Positions 13,061-24,394 of a stretch of 64,000 nucleotides of DNA are shown here, piece after piece. Positions within the stretch are counted from its first letter, which is position 1; every line of letters begins with the position of its first letter. Source of the DNA: Apis mellifera (Eukaryota > Arthropoda > Insecta > Hymenoptera > Apidae); the NCBI RefSeq assembly GCF_003254395.2, contig NC_037644.1, positions 3,185,501-3,249,500 of the forward strand, given 5' to 3'. Both the position numbers and the translations under genes were made by a program. Below the pieces are notes generated by a model, which saw only the letters and a program-made list of their open reading frames with translations, was not told the DNA's origin and did not search any database.

Positions 13061-16000
13061 AAACTCTGAGAGAGCGAGAGAGAGAGAGAGAGATATTCCG
13101 AGAGGCAACGAGAGAGGAATAAAAAGGGAAAAAAAGTATCATATTCGATTAATCACATTAGAAATTCTATACCCTTTAGAACATTTTTTTCTATCTCTAT
13201 ACATCTTTTACTACTAATCGAAGAAATTCCTTCCTTTCTTTTCTTTCTTTCTTATCGAATTTAATTATCGAACGTTTAAACTCGTCCGGCAAAAAAAACT
13301 CCACTTTACGCAACGGCACGAGTCGACTAGTCACGTTGTAGTAGTCTACGCTTGATCCGTAGATTGATAGACGATGCTACGTGTGTGTGTACGTGAGCGC
13401 ACAGCGAAACAGGTAGAAAAAAGAAGGAGCGAGGCCCTAACCGTATCCCCCCTCCTCTCGAAGAACTTGGCATAAAAGTGTTTAAAGCGAGGTTATTTTC
13501 ATCCGCGCCATCTGACGATCCTGCGACGAACCCGTGTCCCGTGTTAATTGCACACCTTAATTAAAATTAATATCGTCCAAATTAAAATAAATTGAGCCGC
13601 CCTCTCGTTTGAGAGAGAGAAAGAGAGAGAGAAAAGGGAGAAAAAGGGAGCGCCTCGAATTGAAACGAACACGAGTAAGGGTTGTGTTCCGTGACGCGCG
13701 ACATTTAATCCTTTCGATCACGGCACGTTGCAATTATTTTAATGGACGTTTATGCGTGTTACTTGCAAATGAGTCATTCGTGTGTCGCCCTTCCCTCCCT
13801 CGTGCCCGCCCTCCGGTCAATCTTTTCCTCGCCCCTCTTTCCGATTCTTGTTGCTCGATCACTTCTAAGGAGAGTTTACGTTTCCTTCGAGTCGAGCGTG
13901 GCGCTTCTCGTTCGATATATATATATATACATATATATATCGTGAATAACCGTTCTTCTCTGTGGGTCGGGATAACGAAACGGATCGAGGTATATACAAT
14001 TCGTAAGATTTCAAGCAGCTTCAATTTCAATTTCGATTTATTGAACAATTTCACGTCTCCCTTCTAATTCTCTTTTTACATATTGTTATTATCATTATTA
14101 TTATATGTATTCGTAAAAAATCTCGAATAACGAATTCTTTTTCGCATATATTGTTCCTTACAGGCGGGATATTAAATTTTATCATATCGATATATAAATC
14201 GTATTCTTCTACGTGTGTGCATTTCTATGATACAAGTAAGAGGCAGTGATATTTAATGTAACATATAAAGTTTACGATGATGTGTTTTGCATCGCCTTGT
14301 AACTGCAAAGAGGCTGTGCTTGCAACCGCGCAATGCATGCAAATTGCGCGCCGTTTTATTCGCACGCCTTTCCTAGATTCTCTCGAATCTATTCCTCACT
14401 ATTTTTTCCCGCGTTATCGTAAATTGTCCGGCTCGAGAAAACGACTTAGAAAAGGAAAGGAAAGAAAAAAAGTGCTGCTCGCGCAGCGCGCGTCGCGTGT
14501 AAACACGTATAATATAAATAGAGACGGAGAGTGGGAAAGAAAGAGTGAGAGAAAAGAAGACGTGTATCGCATGTCGACGCGCGCGCTCGGGTAAATAGAT
14601 AAACACAGCGTGTCAGTCGAGTAATAAAGCGAAGGTGAAAATAATTTCTCGGCTAAAGTTAAATTTTTATCTCGATATAAATATATATATATATATACAC
14701 GTGTATATAAACACAAAAATATATATATATATATAATATACAGATATCTAAAACGGATTAATACAAATGATCTAATCTAACGTAACAATGTCTACACAAC
14801 AACGACATCTGCGCGTAAACGATGCGTACTCTAGGCTCTACACATCTATGAGGGATTTCTCTTGTCTAAGGTGTCTCTCACGAGGGCGATGAACATGGCG
14901 GAGCCAGTATTCTGTTTTTCCATTATCTTCTCGCTTCTCGGGCTGGCCTCTCGCTTCTCTTTTTTTTTCTTTTTCACGGATTCTTCGATCGATCGCGTTT
15001 CTCCCAAACGAATTTTCTCTTCTCGATAAATAGCCAAATGTACACAATTGCGGTGACCTCCAGGTGACCAAGCATTGTCGTTGTCCGTCCTCCGGGTGAA
15101 AACTCCGGTGAAAACGAACCAAGGGGTATATACCTGCCACCACCTCCTCCTCCTCTCTCGTTTTCCTCGCGATCAAACGTGTCGCCGCCTGGCGGCTGTG
15201 CCCTCTACTAACCGACGAGGAAGGTTAAATGACAACCCACCCCATTCACCCGGCATACTACCACACCATCACCTTTTCACCACCAGCACTAGTAACCACC
15301 ATTGCTCTCCCATCTCCACGTGCATCTACGAGGCCACCAATACTGTCACTACCACCATCACCACACTACCACCATCACCACACTACCACCACCACCGCCG
15401 CCGCCGCCACTGCCGTTGAAATCCGACTCCGACGACCACCAAGTCTCTCTCCCTCTTTCGTTCTCTCTCACTCTCGCTCATTCTCTCTCATTCTCTTTCT
15501 CTCTCTCTCTCGAATCGCAAACGTGCCGCGCCCGTTAATTCAACGGCTAATCAATTCTCACAGTGATCTCTGCATGCCGTAACTAGAAGAAGACTCGACC
15601 CCCTCTTCTCTTTTCTTCTCCCTTTTTCTTCCTTTTTTTTTCATTTTTTCGAAATAGGTGGAATAACGGCGAATTTTAATGGAGGTAATTGCAAATCGAA
15701 AATTCATCATCCTTTCTGATGAGATCCGTGACTTGGTCGTTGCATCCGATAATATTCCCGCCCTTTTCTTCCAAATCCTTAATAAATTTCGAATATAACT
15801 CTTCTCTCTGATTGGTTCATCAGAATTCTTGTGCCATTGCTACTTGTTTACATGAATCGGTTTGATTGAACAGGTCGAAATGATCCGTCGCGATGAGCCG
15901 GTAAAGGTAGAGCGCCGCTAAACGTGTACGTGTGTGTATACGTGTATATGCGCGCGCGCGCGCGCGCGTGTACGTACGTCATTCGAACACCGATCGAACG

Positions 16001-17600
16001 TCGGCCGCTCCGTAGAAACTCTGATCGAAACTAGGGAAACCAGGCAACCTAGAGGGGGAGTCGATTAGAGAGGGGAGGCGGGCGGGGTAGGAGAAAGGGA
16101 AAGAGAGGGACGGCGGTGTACGGGGTACGATCGACCTAAACCCGACGTTAACCTTTTCATCGACCCCGTTCGAGTTCTTCACTGCGCCCCGTCGTGGCGC
16201 CTCTTTAATCCATGTTACAACACACACTGCGTATACACACAACAACGCACACAAACGAGCCCGATTCATTATTCAATAATGTAAATATCCGCGATTGCAG
16301 ATATTTCGGGTGTATTGCGGAGACACGCGGAGAGGATGATATCACGGGGAACCGATCATCGCCTTCCCCCCCCCTCCCCTCTCCGTCCATTCCCCTCCCC
16401 TCGCCTTCCCCCTCCCCTCCTATGGGAACTAGGCCAAGCAAGGCGATATCTCGTCGCGGCGAAGCAGTTGAAAACTGAAAAAATTATTATTGGCCACCAG
16501 TCTCGTTCTCTTCGAAGGATGCACGAGGACGAGAAGAGAAATCGAGGAGAAAACTTCTTTTCTTTTTCACGCGCTGCAAATTCGATCTTGGAAAATTATA
16601 TAGGAAATTTTGAAATATTCTGTAAATGGAAATCGACGTATAAGGGGGAGGGGGGAGAGAAGAGGGAAAAGGATATTACGATCGACACGAGGAACGTTGA
16701 CACGGGGGTGAAAAACACGCACACAGAGAGAGAGCACCTAAAGCTTACAGAGAGCTGGAACGTTACGGGCATCGCCATCTTGCCAGTACAGACATCACGA
16801 CACCGTTCAAAATTTCACTGTGTTTGATTGGCGATCGTTCGTCGGTAACTTAATCTCTCGTGGAACGGATCCACGATATCTTCTCCTTGTTTCTTGTGGA
16901 AGAGAGGAGGGGATCGAGAGAAGAGTGTGTCGGATATGTTGGATGGATGAAAATGCTTCTTTTTTTTTTTTCTATCCCCTCCCCTTTTCTTTTTTTTTTT
17001 ACGTAACATCGATCCTAAGCGCGATACACGTTCTTTCTTTCTTTCTTTCGCGAATCAAATGGTCGTTCGTTCGAACAGCCGCACCTTGCGGAAGCTGCCT
17101 TATCGACCGGAAACCGGTGACGGCATCCACGCTGGCAAGAATTAAGAGACACCTTAGAGACCAGTCCTCTTCCATCTTTCGACGTGTAGGAATTGTCTCG
17201 CGAAAGGCAACGCCTCCTCGAATACACAAAATCCTTTTTCTTCTTTCTTCTTTGATCCTCTTCGTCCATTTATCAGTTACCAACCGATGAAATGTTGTAC
17301 ACGTAACGTTATTATTATACTCGTACGTATACGTGTCACGAAGCACAAACGTGTACACGCAGAAACACTCCCCCCTCTACTTTCTCTTCTTCCACTTTTT
17401 TCTCTTTCTATCCAAAGAAGAAGAAAAGGAAAGGAACACTGAAGCGACGTATATCTCGACGAAGGGCCACGGGACGAGGACAATGTCCCATCACACCAGT
17501 AACTCTTTAAAGGCGTACTGCTGTGACAAGACAATATCCCCGGCGACGTGAATATATATATATATATATCTCTCTCTCTCCCAAATTCAAAATCCAGAAT
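13061..17600. other. Non-coding DNA, GC-richer, microsatellite-laden
   Basis: No supported gene. Contents include GA tracts near 13070-13093 and 13610-13632, ACC/CAC trinucleotide runs at about 15290-15410 with a CCG run near 15393-15405, TC tracts at 15440-15515, a CG-alternating run at 15951-15968, and C-rich stretches at 16360-16425. Long open frames here (for example plus 16315-16827) are low-complexity Arg/Ser/Pro products of these repeats. The region may be intron of the Rbp6 gene. Confidence 0.4.
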
Positions 17601-18620
17601 CCAGAATCCTTTTTCTCATCTCCTTCCTTCTTCCTCCACCTTCTCAGAGAGAAAGGAATAAAGAGTGACACAGAGAGGATGGGAAAAAAGTTGCCTCGAC
17701 GCGGCGAAGAAATTGCCCGCCGCTCGCCCCCTCCTCCCTCTCTCTCTCTCTCTCTCCTCCTCCTCCCCCCTCTTCTCCGCCGCGAAGAGTTCGCGCGCGG
17801 CAAGCGATGCATTGACGATGGCTCCCGGCACCCGACCACCGAGCAGGAGTAGTAGGAGAAGAGTCTGTCTTTACGGGAAAACGTTGTTCAGGCGTCGGCG
17901 GCTGCGGCGGCAACGGTCGTCGTCTCGTAGGCGTCTCTCGCTGCGACTGAGGGTGATATCGCTCGGTCGAGCGTCCCGACGGCACTGCGTCGCTCGCTCG
18001 CGACGGCGCCTCCGCACCCTGTCCCTCCCTCCCTCCCTCCCCCCTCGGCTCGTGGCGGCGGCGGCGGCGGCGGCAAGGCGGCGATGGTGGAAGGGTGGAA
18101 AAAGGGTGGATGGATGGCTGGATGGATGGTCGGCGGTGCGCGCGCGTGTCTGACCGCGCATATCCCGCTCGGCGGGGGGGAGGGGAGGGGAGCGGGCCTC
18201 GCGCTTCGGCCAGCCCGAACAAGGGCGGCAGAGCAGCAGCAGGAGGAGGAGGAGGAGGAAAGTAACCCTCGACGTTGCCGAGGGCCATCAGGGGAGGAAG
18301 GGAGGGACGACTACTACTGTATATATATATATATATCGCGTTGCTGCTTACGCTCTCCACATTGGAAATACTGGAATCCACACCGGCTCCCCCTCCCCCT
18401 CCCCTCTGTTTCTCTCGTTACTTCTCGTTACTTCTCGCGCGTTCCGTCTTCCGGTATTCGAAGAAGAAGAAGAAGAAGAAGAAGATTCGGGGTCATGGCT
18501 GGCTTCGACCACCAGTTGTGCCTTGATCCTGGGGCGACTATCGAAGAGGAGGGAAAGGGGGAGGGTTATACGTTGACGGATCGGAAGAAATTCGAACGAC
18601 TTTCAATGAATGATAATTTA
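17600..18620. promoter_or_regulatory. GC/CpG-rich island, candidate promoter or 5' exon
   Basis: This is one of the GC-richest kilobases in the window, with CGG runs at about 18054-18073, CTCCCT repeats at 18018-18043 and GAA repeats at 18462-18485. A well-placed ATG at 18495 opens 43 codons to a donor-like GTAAGG at 18625, but its phase does not fit the acceptor at 23507. The island is a reasonable place for a transcription start of the plus-strand Rbp6 gene 5 kb downstream. Long Arg/Pro/Ser frames on both strands (up to 245 codons) are compositional. Confidence 0.35.
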
Positions 18621-20100
18621 AAAAGTAAGGAGATAAGGTCAGTCAGGTTTTTTAATCGTCGCGAATGAGAGAGAGAGAGAGAGGGAGAGGGAAGGAGGAA
18701 GGGAGAGGGAGGGAGAGAGAGTTGCTTTGACCGGCGAGAGTGCCAATGAACCTGGTTACACGTGGAAACGTGGAGTTTCATTGAGATTCACGTAACGCGA
18801 GCCGAACGTTACGGATTGTAACTCGAACGACAAAAAGGGTGGAAGAAGAAATAATTTCGGGTACGCGAGACAATATTTCCCCTCGAGTATTCTTTTAAAA
18901 AAAATTTCGAAAAATTCCATCCTCTCGAAATATATATTTCTCGCTCGAATTATCAATTAGCGTGAACGTGTGATAACTGGGAAGAAGAAATCTCCCTTCG
19001 TGAAAGATGGAGAATAGGAAGAGAAAAATCGGATAGGGAAAGGAGAGAAGGAAAAGCCGGTTAATAGATAGAGAGAGAGAGAGGAGTTTACGTGGAAATT
19101 AGGCGGCACGGAAAGAGAAAAAGCAGCGTCGCATCTCGATAGACGTTCCGCAGGGGTGGAACGTTGCGAAAGAAGGGAGAGAAAGAGAAAGAGAGAGAGA
19201 GAGAGAGGTACGAAGGGGAGTATTGATCCACCAGCTGCGCGTTCTCTCACCCTCCACCCCCGCTCTCTGCCCATCCTGCCGTCCCCCACTGGCCGACTCC
19301 CTCGCCCCGAATGGCTCGCCCCGTTTCACTTCGCCTCCCTTCCCTCTCTCTCTGTTTCTCTGTCTCTCTGTCTCTCTCTCTCTCTTTCTCTGTCTCTCTG
19401 TCTCTTTCTTTCTCTCTATTCTTCGTTCCTCCTCAGCGACGGGAACGATCCATTCGCGACCGCCATCGACCTGTCCTTCCAGCTTCCTTCCAACGAATTA
19501 TTCCATCCTGCTGCTTAAAATTCTATCTGAAAATTCCGTTTCGATTATCACACGCGCGAATATGAAGATATTCATAATAACGAAAATATTCGGTTATTAT
19601 TTCTTTTTTTTAAGTCGTCTCTTGTTCTTGTTTATCGTCCGTTCGAAGCCATCCGTAGATCATCGCGCGCAGAGTTATCCTTGCTCGCTCGCACGAACAT
19701 TGTTCGTCTCCTTTCCTCCGATTGCTACGCGCGTCTCTTCTTCTCTTCCTTCCTTCCTTCCTTCCTTTCTTTGTTTCTTCCTTCCTTTCCACCCCCGGGG
19801 AGCGCTTCAGACCGCCGCATCGCGTTCCCTCGACCTCTGCACCCCGCACGCTCCTTCGTCCACTTGGTGCGTTCCCCCCTCGCGGCGATACAACCGAATC
19901 GGAGTAACGTACCCCTCCCCTCCCGATAAAACTACCCTCGCTATCCGTCTCCTCCTTCTCTCCTTTTTTGTACGTGGTCCAAGCAAAATTCTGGTGGAGG
20001 AAGAGACTTATTCTTCTTCTTTCTTTTGTGGGGTTCGTGGATCGTCGATCGATTTTTGTTTCAATTCTTTCGGATTAGTTAAGGTTAATGATTAATAAAA
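18621..20100. other. Non-coding DNA with GA/TC microsatellites
   Basis: No supported gene. GA tracts lie at 18667-18720 and 19069-19084, GA/AG at 19170-19207, TC/TG tracts at 19341-19424 and TTCC repeats at 19738-19770. The 290-codon plus frame at 19223-20095 is almost entirely Leu/Ser/Phe/Pro from these repeats and is not considered a gene. Confidence 0.5.
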
Positions 20101-21790
20101 TTATAAAATGTATTGATATTTGTTCTTGGATTTGGATTTATTATTATTAGAGGATTTTTTATGTTATTATAGGAGGATTTAGGATTAAGTGGAGTTCGAT
20201 AATGGAATGTGACGATTTGTAATTTTTATCTTACGTGGGAATGGAGGATGCGTTTTAATGGACGGAGGGGATATCAATTGCACGCGTGATGGTTGAAGTG
20301 ATGGAAGTGGATAGAGGAAAAAAATTCAATTTAGAAAATTATAAAATATTGAAAATATATTTGTAATATTCAAGTTTATATTGAAATATTATTCTTCGAA
20401 TTTCTAAAAATTAATAAATACGTAAATATTTTAATTTAAATTAATTTTAATTGTTTAAAAGGATTTAAAAATTGTTCTATTTAAATTGTATTTGCACGTC
20501 GTATTTTCTTGAACGTCAAGTTGAGGATTGGTATTTTTCAATTGCAATTTTTAATTGTGGAATTGAAGGAAAAAATCTGGCGATGTTAAATTGAAAGATT
20601 ATAAGATAAAAGATTAAATTCTGAATTAAATTCTTTTTTTAATGTAAAAATATTGTTATTAATGAATAACAATATTCGTTCGTTGTCCTTCGATAATTTT
20701 TTATAATTCTATCTTTATTATTCCCTTTTAACTACTCTTCATTTAATTTCATTCGAATTTGATATCTAACAAACGATCAATGTATAGAATTCATCGATTA
20801 TTTTGAAAAAAAAAATTATTATCATCTTTATTTACGATATTATTTAATCGATAGATTTTGATAGATTTTGTAGATTAAGAAATAAAGTTAAAAAACAAGT
20901 AATATAATATAAATTTTAATTTGTTAAAGATCTGTTCAAATTTCGCCATCCTATAATTTCGTCATCGTTCACTTTCCACAAAATCAATATTCAACTCTTG
21001 TAAAGTGAATTTAGATAAAGAGAGAAAAGAATTACATATTATATAAAATGTCAATGTAATGAATAATTCTGAAAGACTTGAAATGAACACAAAAGTATAT
21101 AAAAATATCGATCGAAGCAATATTTATTAAACGATATTACAATTAAAGTTCTCATTAGATGAGAGAAAATAAATGATTGTCTCGATCTATCTTTTTTATA
21201 ATTTTGTCTAAGGCAAGCTTAAATTGTTCGATAAATAACTTAATAATTTAAATAAATTTTTAATATTTTTGCACAACTTTGTATTTATTTTGGCCTCTGA
21301 AATCGACCTTCCAAAAGTTTCTTACGAATTTATTAACATTCCGTATATATACATACTTTATATGATCCCAAAGTTTCATAACGTTTTGAATTTACAACTT
21401 AATGCACTTTCCTTATTATTTGGATGCATTATATTATATTTTGAGAAATTCATATTTATTGAATTAATATTTAAGAGAAAATAAATAGCTTTCTTCGTAT
21501 CTTTTTAATTTTTAACTAGTATGTTGAGATAATTTATACCAAGTAACTTAAAATAATGCGAAATTATAGCATTATAATTCCATTTTATATCGATTACACC
21601 ATTATAACTTTCAGCTCTCCTTATTGATATATGATTAACCACGCTTATTATCGTAACAAGTGTAGACATAGATTAAAACTTGTAATTCAGTAAAAATGAC
21701 GAATTAATGATAATTAAATAATAAACAGCAATGACATTATCCAATTCTCCCTTTTTAAAACTTCAAAACCAATCGCATTTTCAAAGAATT
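20101..21790. other. AT-rich non-coding DNA
   Basis: Strongly AT-rich, without credible coding frames or splice pairs. Nothing specific is seen. Confidence 0.6.
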
Positions 21791-22012
21791 TTATCTTTCC
21801 CACGCGAAAACTACGTTATCCATTCCAATTGTTGTATCGATCGTTGGTAAAACAAAGATGTCGCGCACTTTCTTATCGATCGAATTCAAATCTTTCAGGC
21901 GTAAAAAATAAAAGCCGCAGTTGTTTTTTGCTCGAGGCAATTTGTCCAATATCGTTTCAGAAATTAATTTTCCGGTATTTACGATCCACAAAAGAGATCG
22001 ATCAAAGGTTTT
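21791..22012 (-). other. Coding-like minus-strand open frame, unresolved
   Basis: On the minus strand a frame stays open for about 74 codons, ending in a stop at 21791-21793. It has protein-like composition, with segments such as KLISETILDKLPRAK, NNCGFYFLRLKDL and MDNVVFAW. It directly follows, on the same strand, the donor at the end of the 22020-22095 candidate exon, but in a different frame. There is no in-frame ATG near its start. Either it is joined by an acceptor I cannot identify, or it is a decayed exon, or it is chance. The possible acceptor ATAAG|AAA inside it would keep phase but is weak. Confidence 0.25.
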
Positions 22013-22019
22013 CACTTAC

Positions 22020-22274
22020 CTTGAGAATTCGAGGATTTCGTAGATCGAAAAATCCTGGAGGAGACGTTATCTCGAAACGACGATGGCCGCGTATCCTGTG
22101 AGAATAAAAGTCACAAATTACTCGATTATCCCTTTTCGAATGTAATTAATTAATTTTCAACGAATTATTGAATTAAACTTACTGAACTTCAATTTTGGTG
22201 AAAAAAAATCTATGAAAACATAAGGTAGGAATAGCTAAAAGCACGCACGCTTTCAGTATCAGCAATGGTATTAT
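22020..22274 (-). CDS. Candidate two-exon gene fragment inside the Rbp6 region, opposite strand
   Basis: Two minus-strand exons have textbook borders. Exon A is 22183-22274 (92 nt; acceptor CTCGTTTCAG, donor GTAAGT). Exon B is 22020-22095 (76 nt; acceptor TTATTCTCACAG, donor GTAAGT). Joined, they give 56 uninterrupted codons with the split codon restored exactly. The product starts with a hydrophobic stretch (IIPLLILKACVLLAIPTL), like a signal anchor or membrane segment, followed by a basic, ordered-looking segment (IRGHRRFEITSPPGFFDLRN). No ATG is present, so an upstream exon is needed. The downstream exon is uncertain. I do not recognise the family. Confidence 0.45.
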
Positions 22275-23514
22275 CTGAAACGAGAAAGAAAATATGATAA
22301 TCATTTGATTTTTAATGAAGTGAATCTTTTATTTTATATCTTAAATCAATTTCTTTTTTCGCTCTATTTATAAAATTACGTTTCCTAATATTCAAATAAC
22401 TTATAATACAATTTATTATATTATTTCCCTACTCTACAAGCTAAAGAAAAATTAATAATAATTAATTTTATCAAAATGATTATTCTCTCCTAATAATTAT
22501 ATTAAATTATATTAAAACATTAAAAATTATCAATCGATAAAAATGAGTATATAGTGGCGAGTGAGACTTAAATAATCTTTATAATAATCCATTGTTGATA
22601 ATCCATTGATTTTTTGAAATAACGAACTAATGAAATTTCACAGACAAGGAGAGAAATGTGCGCGAAGGAAGCCTGATTCGAAACATTTCCAACGCGTTTG
22701 AAGCATGTTTCAAACGTAAATTCGCGTAATGGCGCGCGATGCATGGAACAAGCCGTTGAAAAGAAAATGCGCGAAAGCTCAGTCGGCAACCTCGCCCGCC
22801 GAACACAATGAAAATCCACTTGCACGGAAAGCGTTTTTTCCACTCGCTCTACCCTAATAATTAAAAATCTCACTTGTTGTTAATCACACACTGGGTATCG
22901 AGTTCCATTTACGATTTTCACGCTATTGTAGCGAAATTTAATCGTCTGCGAGATCAAATGAGCTCTCCGTAAAAATTTCAAGATACGTTTCGAGTAAACG
23001 GCAACCCTTTTGCCCGAAAAGGTATAATTAATCGAATTGCGTTCCTCTTTTATCCTTGTCTTTCCGTTACAAAATGTTTATTCGTCTCAAGCATCTCTCC
23101 TAATAATATTAAAATTAAAAATTAAAAATAATTTCTATATCTTGCAGAAAAATATTTCTTTATATTATAAAATGAATAATTTACGAGTCATTTAATAAAG
23201 TAGTATTACGAGGTTTCTTACTATACGAGAATTTTGATAAAATTATGGATATTTAATTGTAATCCAAAGAACGATAATTAGAAATAAAATAAACGCTCCG
23301 TTTATTTCGATTATATTAAAAATATATTATTTTATATATATATTTATATATATATTATTTTATTTATATTTTATTTTTTTTATTTATATATATATTATAT
23401 ATTTTATAATTTATAATGTATTATAATTAATTTAATAAGTTGTTTCATCGATTGATTGCGAAAAAAAATAAAATTCCTAATCAATGACAAATCGATATGT
23501 GTTTCAGCGCCGGC

Positions 23515-24061
23515 ATGGAGGCGGCGAACGGTGCGATCGAGCACGACTTTCACAATGCTTTGGTGCCTATAAACGGTAGCCATTCAGGCAGCTCCGGGAG
23601 GAGTACACCGAATGGCGGCGACCCAGCACCCGGCAAACTCTTCGTGGGTGGCTTGTCCTGGCAGACCAGCAGCGAGAAACTCAGGGAGTACTTCGGCATG
23701 TTCGGTACCGTCACCGATGTCCTGATCATGAAGGATCCGGTTACACAGGTCGGTTTACTCGATGGAAGCTCTCCGTCGGCTTGTCCATCTCCATCGGTGG
23801 CCCGTTTCGCCGGTTCTTAAAAATCCAAATCGAATGAATCGATTCGTTTCCTTTTTCCTTCGTTGAGAGATCCGAGAAACGTATTTCTCAAAAGTATATA
23901 TATATATCGAGAGATATGCTCGGGCGGACAGGCCACCGAATTCGTTGAATTTCTTTTGTCCATTTCCTCCTCGATAGGTCAAATCGTTCGCATCGGCGTT
24001 ATCGGCCGAGTCGAAGGGAAAAAAAAAATTCGGGATCCGGGATGGGACGGGAGGGCGTAAG

Positions 24062-24112
<51 letters not shown>

Positions 24113-24359
24113 GAGGAAAAAAAAAGAATGATCGAAACGCAATTCGCCTCGAGGAGATTCGATGCACCAGTTTCTTCCTTCCACTTTTGCACGAGACTTC
24201 ACACAGTAGATTGTAGAGAGAAAGTTGTACTAATCGATGTAACTAATTGCTGAGACAGTGTAAAGGAAGTAGAAGCGTATTTTGGTATTTTATTGTATTA
24301 AAACATGTATTTAAAAAAAGTAAAAAGGTGGAAAAGAGGCAGAGGCTCGTTTCTATGAG

Positions 24360-24394
<35 letters not shown>

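Noticed and set aside
16315..16827. 170-codon plus-strand frame
   Set aside because: Begins in a C-rich simple repeat; low-complexity start and no family similarity.
17644..18381. 245-codon minus-strand frame rich in Arg, Pro and Ser
   Set aside because: It is produced by GC-rich repeats; other frames on both strands are equally open and no domain is visible.
19223..20095. 290-codon plus-strand frame
   Set aside because: Mostly Leu, Ser, Phe and Pro from TC and TTCC microsatellites; no motif and no splice context.
23755..24192. 145-codon minus-strand frame in the Rbp6 intron
   Set aside because: Dominated by Phe/Leu/Ser from an A/G-rich repeat; no splice sites.
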